In this document: positions 60,411 through 64,000 of the stretch, one piece after another
How the letters are laid out: each line of letters starts with the position of its first letter
Numbering within the stretch: position 1 is the first letter of the stretch
Assembly: GCA_046155605.1 (NCBI GenBank)
Contig: JBJXFQ010000002.1
Coordinates: 1 to 64,000 of the forward strand
Direction of reading: 5' to 3'
Length of the DNA: 64,000 nucleotides
Source of the DNA: JAEUIZ01 sp046155605
GTDB taxonomy: Bacteria; Planctomycetota; Phycisphaerae; Phycisphaerales; UBA1924
Notes under the pieces: model-generated
What the model was told of the DNA's origin: nothing
Seen by the model: the letters and a program-made list of their open reading frames with translations, nothing else
Database searches by the model: none
Translations under genes and position numbers: made by a program

Positions 60411-62000
60411 TTATCGGCTCCGTCCGAACAGGTCCATTTGTCCAGGCTTGCGCATCGGCACGATTCGCGGCACCGACGGCTCCTCCGCGGGAGGCTTCGG
60501 CGACTCCACCAACGGCGGCTCGGTCATCTTCGGCATCGCCGCGGCTGTCGGCGGCCGGATGGAAGCAGGATCGGGCGCGACCACCGACCGAACCTCGCCC
60601 GAGGCAAACTGCGTGCGGATGGCCTCGCCCGTGCGCACGTCCGCGGCGCTCCGGATCAGCCGTCCGTCCTCGTGCCGCGTGTACGAGAACCCGCGCTCGA
60701 GCACGGCCAACGGGCCGAGGGCGTGGAGTTGGCGTTCGAGGGCGTCAAGGTGCGCGCGCCGGCGGTTGAGCGCGGTCGGCAGCGCGCGCGCCAGCCGCTC
60801 CGCCAGCGCGCGCGGGTTTGCGGCCGTTCGGCGACGGTCCATGGCGGCGGCGAGTGCGGATTCGGCGCGGGTCAGGCGATGCGCGCGCGCCGCGAGCACC
60901 CGCGCCGGCCGTACCCCATCCAGCCGCGACGAGAGTCGTTCCAAGTTGCGGCCCGTGCCGCTAATCGCGGTGCCGGTGGCGGCGGCGAGGCGGGCCACGA
61001 ACTGGCGCATGCGCTCGGCGCGCGCGGTCAGGATCGTGCGCGGGTCGAGCAGTACGGGTCGGCGGGCCAGACGCGTGAGCCGTTCGCGCGCGCGCGCCGC
61101 GTGCTGCCGCGCGGCGGCTCCCATCCGCGATCCGAGCGCGTCGAGTTGGTCCAGCATGGCCGCGCGGTCGGGGGTCATGCGCATGGCGGCCTGGGTGGGG
61201 GTGGCGGCGCGCACGTCGGCGACCATCTCGGCGAGGGTGATGTCGGTCTCGTGGCCGATGGCGGCGACGACGGGGACGGGGCAGGCGACGATGGCCTCGG
61301 CGACGACGCGCTGGTTGAAGGCGTCGAGGTCGTCGGCGGAGCCGCCGCCACGGGTCAGGAGGATGGCATCGATGCCGAGCGTTCGCGCGCGCGCGCCGGA
61401 GGCGGCGAGCGCCTGGGCGATCTCGGCGGGGGCGTCGTCGCCCTGGACGCGCACATCGATGACCGCGACGGCGACGAATGGTGCGCGGCGACGGAGGGTG
61501 TCGAGGACGTCCTGGAGCGCGGCGCCGGTTCGGCTCGTGATGACCGCGATCTGCCGCGGGAAGGCGGGCATGGGCCGCTTGCGTGCGGGATCGAGCCATC
61601 CGAGGGAGCGGAGTTCCTCGACGAGCCGACGGAAGGCGAGTTCGCGTGCGGAGGCGCCAACGGGCTCGATGGATTCGACGATGAGCGTGAGACGGCCCTG
61701 CTTGGCGTAGTAGTCGAGGCGGGCGGTGACGATGATCTCTTGGCCGTCGGCGGGTTTGTGGCCTGCTTTCGAGCGGCTGGAGGCGAAGACGACGCAGGAG
61801 ACGACGGATTCGCGTGCGGCGTCGCCGAGGTCGAAGTACCAGTGGGTGCGGTCGCGGAAGCCGGAGACGTGGCCGGTGATGCGGACGCGGTCGGGGAGTG
61901 CGGCGGTGATGGCGCGGGCGACGCGCGCGGAGAGTTCGGCGACGGACCAGGGGGCGTCGGAGCGGGGCGGGCCAAGGGCAAGGGTGGGGTCGAAGGGCAT
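60411..62000 (-). CDS. xseA: Exodeoxyribonuclease VII large subunit
   Basis: A 529-residue catalytic subunit of exonuclease VII. The N-terminal OB-fold (VRITGHVSGFRDRTHWYFDL) is followed by the catalytic domain (IAVITSRTGAALQDVLDTL, ILLTRGGGSADDLDAFNQR, AAIGHETDITLAEMVADVRA) and a long helical region. The C-terminus has the LERGFSYTRHEDGRLIRSA block. About 50 disordered Pro-rich residues end the protein. The ATG at 62000 begins the domain; its leader is C/T-rich with no Shine-Dalgarno. Confidence 0.94.
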   Translation of the reverse strand: MPFDPTLALGPPRSDAPWSVAELSARVARAITAALPDRVRITGHVSGFRDRTHWYFDLGDAARESVVSCVVFASSRSKAGHKPADGQEIIVTARLDYYAKQGRLTLIVESIEPVGASARELAFRRLVEELRSLGWLDPARKRPMPAFPRQIAVITSRTGAALQDVLDTLRRRAPFVAVAVIDVRVQGDDAPAEIAQALAASGARARTLGIDAILLTRGGGSADDLDAFNQRVVAEAIVACPVPVVAAIGHETDITLAEMVADVRAATPTQAAMRMTPDRAAMLDQLDALGSRMGAAARQHAARARERLTRLARRPVLLDPRTILTARAERMRQFVARLAAATGTAISGTGRNLERLSSRLDGVRPARVLAARAHRLTRAESALAAAMDRRRTAANPRALAERLARALPTALNRRRAHLDALERQLHALGPLAVLERGFSYTRHEDGRLIRSAADVRTGEAIRTQFASGEVRSVVAPDPASIRPPTAAAMPKMTEPPLVESPKPPAEEPSVPRIVPMRKPGQMDLFGRSR

Positions 62001-62145
62001 GGGGAAAAGCTCAAAGCAGCAAAGCAGCAGAGCAGCAAATGAAGAGGAGAAGAAAGCAAAGCGGAGAGGAGAAAAGAGAAGCAAAGAGGGAAGAAGGGAA
62101 GAAGAAGGTAGGAGTGGTAGCCACCGGTCTGGAGACCGGTGCCAC
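62001..62145 (-). promoter_or_regulatory. Palindrome plus C/T-rich leader of xseA (copy B)
   Basis: On the coding strand the palindrome CACCGGTCTCCAGACCGGTG (62141-62122) is followed by GGCTACCACTCCTAC and about 110 C/T-rich bases with TTTGCTGCTCTGCTGC words, ending GAGCTTTTCCCC before the ATG. There is no Shine-Dalgarno. It closely resembles copy C at 62870. Confidence 0.65.
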
Positions 62146-62160
62146 TAAGAAAGGCGAAGA

Positions 62161-62179
62161 ATCGACGGGGACTGTCGAT
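62161..62179. repeat. Dispersed palindrome ATCGACGG...TGTCGAT, copy 2
   Basis: ATCGACGGGGACTGTCGAT, preceded by GAAGA and followed by GTACCCGGCCGGG. It is the reverse-oriented partner of 58587-58605 and lies 16 bases 3' of the O-methyltransferase gene. Confidence 0.55.
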
Positions 62180-62194
62180 GTACCCGGCCGGGCG

Positions 62195-62869
62195 TCAATC
62201 TGCGAGTTCGGCGGGGGTTCTGACGCGGGCGACGAGGAGGCCCTGGCGGTTGGTGATGATGGAAGTGTCGAGGGTGGGATCGGCGGCGACGGAGGCATTG
62301 AGGCCTGCGACGGCGTCGCGGTTGCGGCTGCTGCCGGGCGGATCGGTGATCCACCAATCCGAGCCGAGGGCGTTGTCGGCGATGAAGAGGCCGCCGGGGC
62401 GGAGAAGGGGTCGGCCCAGTCGCCAGTAGTCGGGGTACTCGGCTTTCAGAGCGTCGATGAAGAAGAGATCGACCGAGGCTGGGCCGAGTTCGCGTAGGAG
62501 AGCGGGGAGCGTCGCGAGGGCGGGTCCACGGCGGATGGAGACGCGCTCAGCGAGGCCGGCGCGGCGGAGTTGGGACTGTGCGAAGTCAGCGTGTCGCTCG
62601 TCGAGTTCGAGGGTGATGAGGCGGCCCGTGGTCGGGAGTGCGCGGGCGATCCAGGTGGCGGAGTAGCCGCCGAGGGTGCCGACTTCGACAACGAGGCCGG
62701 GACGACTGGCGGTGGCGAGGCGTGTGAAGAGGAAGAGGAGGCGGCCGACGTCAGGGGAGACGGCGATGTCGGGAAGCCCAGCGGCGGCGGCGCGGGCCTG
62801 GTAGGAGGTGAGCGCGTCGTCGGCGGGGGCGAGGAGCGAGGTGAGGTAGTCGGAGGTATATGGGGGCAT
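62195..62869 (-). CDS. O-methyltransferase (class I, SAM-dependent)
   Basis: A 224-residue protein of the caffeoyl-CoA/catechol O-methyltransferase type. The SAM site is LVVEVGTLGGYSATWIARAL, with the acidic ITLELDERHADFAQ. The metal/catalytic region includes VDLFFIDALKAEYPDYW and GGLFIADNALG, where the usual DN pair is present. The acceptor is unknown. The gene lies between two copies of the palindrome/C-T-rich element. Confidence 0.88.
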   Translation of the reverse strand: MPPYTSDYLTSLLAPADDALTSYQARAAAAGLPDIAVSPDVGRLLFLFTRLATASRPGLVVEVGTLGGYSATWIARALPTTGRLITLELDERHADFAQSQLRRAGLAERVSIRRGPALATLPALLRELGPASVDLFFIDALKAEYPDYWRLGRPLLRPGGLFIADNALGSDWWITDPPGSSRNRDAVAGLNASVAADPTLDTSIITNRQGLLVARVRTPAELAD

Positions 62870-63009
62870 GGGAGGGAAAACTCAGAGCAGCAAATGTGCA
62901 GAGCAGCAAAGAGGCGACGGAAAGACAAGCAAAGAGAAGACGAAGGGAAGAAGAAAGAGGGGTAGAAGAACGTAGGAGTGGTAGTCACCGGTCTGGAGAC
63001 CGGTGCCAC
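62870..63009 (-). promoter_or_regulatory. Palindrome plus C/T-rich leader of the O-methyltransferase (copy C)
   Basis: On the coding strand GGTGGCACCGG... palindrome (63005-62986) is followed by TGACTACCACTCCTACG and about 110 C/T-rich bases with TTTGCTGCTCTG words, ending GAGTTTTCCCTCCC before the ATG at 62869. It matches copy B in order and in many words. Confidence 0.65.
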
Positions 63010-63057
63010 CCGAAGCAAGAGCCGCCCCGGAGGGGCGGGGTACCCAAGAGCGGATGG

Positions 63058-63945
63058 TCAGGCAGAGCGGGTGGCTTCGACGCTGGGGGCGAAAACGGAT
63101 GGGGCGGAGTCACCCAGGAGGTCGTCGGCATAGTTGGTGGCGGCGCGGCGTTTGGTGATGGGGCCTTCGGCGTCGCCGCGGAGGAACTGGCGGATGAGGC
63201 GCTGGTCTTCGGGGAGGCCCGCGGCGATCGCGTCGGTGGACTTGCGGAGGTCGTCGAACCATTGCCTGGGCTGGATGGTGAGCATTCGGCCCTTGTCGAG
63301 CATGGCCATGCGGTCGGCGATGACGAAGGCGGAATCCATCTCGTGGGTGACGACGACGCTGGTGACGCCGAGTTTTTTAGAGAGGTCCATGATGAGGCGG
63401 TCGATCTCGGCGCTGGTGACGGGATCGAGGCCGGCGGAGGGCTCGTCGTAGAAGAGGATTCGGGGGTCGAGGGCGAGGGCGCGGGCGAGGCCGGCGCGTT
63501 TTTTCATGCCGCCGGAGATCTGGGCTGGGTACTTGTCGGCGTGCTCGCGGAGGCCGACGAGTTCGAGTTTGATTTTGACCTGGATATCGATGATCTCGCG
63601 GCCGAGCGAGGTGTGCTCGATGAGGGGGAGGGCGACGTTCTCGCGGAGCGTCATGGAGTTGAAGAGCGCGCCGGACTGAAAGAGGATGCCGAAGCGTTTG
63701 CGGACGTTGTTGAGGTCGTCGTTGGCGAGATGGGTGATGTCCTGGCCGAAGAGGGAGATGCGGCCTTCGTCGGGCTTGAAGGACCCGATGATGAGGCGGA
63801 GGAGTGTGGATTTGCCGGAGCCCGAGCCGCCCATGATGACCATGGTCTCGCCGGGGAGGATGTCGAGGTTGATGCCGTCGAGGACGGCGCGGCCGTCGAA
63901 GCGTTTGATGACACCCTGGCAGGAAATGATGGGGTCGGGTGACAT
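63058..63945 (-). CDS. mlaF: ABC ATPase of the Mla lipid-transport type
   Basis: A 296-residue ATPase of the MlaF/Ttg2A group, which powers phospholipid or toluene-type transport between membranes with MlaE and MCE proteins. Walker A GGSGSGKST, the signature ISGGMKKRAGLARAL (SGGMKKR is typical of MlaF), Walker B ILFYDEPSAGLDP and VVVTHEMDSAF are present. The C-terminal extension of about 55 residues is family-like. Partner genes would lie to the right, outside the window. The ATG at 63945 follows a C/T-rich leader (TTTCCCTCCC). Confidence 0.92.
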   Translation of the reverse strand: MSPDPIISCQGVIKRFDGRAVLDGINLDILPGETMVIMGGSGSGKSTLLRLIIGSFKPDEGRISLFGQDITHLANDDLNNVRKRFGILFQSGALFNSMTLRENVALPLIEHTSLGREIIDIQVKIKLELVGLREHADKYPAQISGGMKKRAGLARALALDPRILFYDEPSAGLDPVTSAEIDRLIMDLSKKLGVTSVVVTHEMDSAFVIADRMAMLDKGRMLTIQPRQWFDDLRKSTDAIAAGLPEDQRLIRQFLRGDAEGPITKRRAATNYADDLLGDSAPSVFAPSVEATRSA

Positions 63946-64000
63946 GGGAGGGAAAGGACTCACTGCAGAGTCGCAGAGGACGCGGAGAAGAATGGGGAAG

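Noticed and set aside
59583..62042. An 819-codon plus-strand frame across the prepilin peptidase and xse genes
   Set aside because: The opposite strand holds three clearly conserved genes. The plus-strand translation is compositionally biased and carries no domain.
62001..62115. Purine-rich direct repeats considered as a CRISPR array
   Set aside because: The repeated words are short (8-12 bases), irregular and overlapping, with no constant spacer length and no cas genes nearby.

Overview
The window is a high-GC, gene-dense chromosomal segment, most likely from a planctomycete of the class Phycisphaerae (order Phycisphaerales or close). The evidence is four intact secreted proteins and one broken one that end in paired dockerin-like repeats of the Cys-rich 'NCDGS..P.LN.NDF.CF.N.FAAGC' kind (GC-type dockerin), one secreted protein ending in a PEP-CTERM-like 'VPAPG...RRRRR' sorting tail, many starts without a Shine-Dalgarno sequence, and many dispersed intergenic palindromes. 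No rRNA, tRNA, CRISPR array, insertion sequence or prophage was seen.

Region 1 (1-14.7 kb, all + strand) is the distal end of a type VI secretion locus: the 3' part of clpV/tssH, vgrG/tssI, then a cargo island. The cargo is a GH24 muramidase carrying a spike-associated N-terminal module, two LysM/Ig-like/peptidoglycan-binding proteins, an OmpA/peptidoglycan-binding protein, a two-HKD phospholipase D, a polyglycine protein sharing the muramidase's N-terminal module, a calcineurin-type phosphoesterase and an unknown protein. No immunity gene is recognisable. Genes overlap or are spaced by tens of bases, which suggests one long transcription unit.

Region 2 (14.7-31.6 kb) mixes secreted dockerin proteins (one reduced to a pseudogene) with housekeeping genes: comB, hflX, a small monooxygenase-like gene, ispD, a secreted metalloprotease, a lower-GC membrane protein that looks acquired, pgi, ppa, hpt, and a bacterial PH domain fused to dephospho-CoA kinase.

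Region 3 (31.6-45.6 kb) holds a UbiD-family decarboxylase with a long C-terminal extension, methyltransferases, a small ORF overlapping a nucleotidyltransferase-like gene (possible toxin-antitoxin pair), an ABC ATPase/permease pair, a secreted sialate O-acetylesterase, a MazG-like protein, a degenerate PP-loop protein, a sorted surface protein and two tandem TerC genes.

Region 4 (45.6-64 kb) has sucA, a sulfotransferase-like gene, a divergent pyrG, an MFS exporter, sixA, a hicBA module whose toxin gene carries an in-frame amber stop, a large secreted c-type cytochrome with dockerin repeats, a Pal-like lipoprotein, prepilin peptidase, xseB, xseA, an O-methyltransferase and mlaF.

Two patterns stand out beyond the gene list. 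One is the modular type VI cargo island. The other is a family of SD-less, C/U-rich leaders lying directly upstream of start codons; three of them begin with the same 20-bp palindrome.
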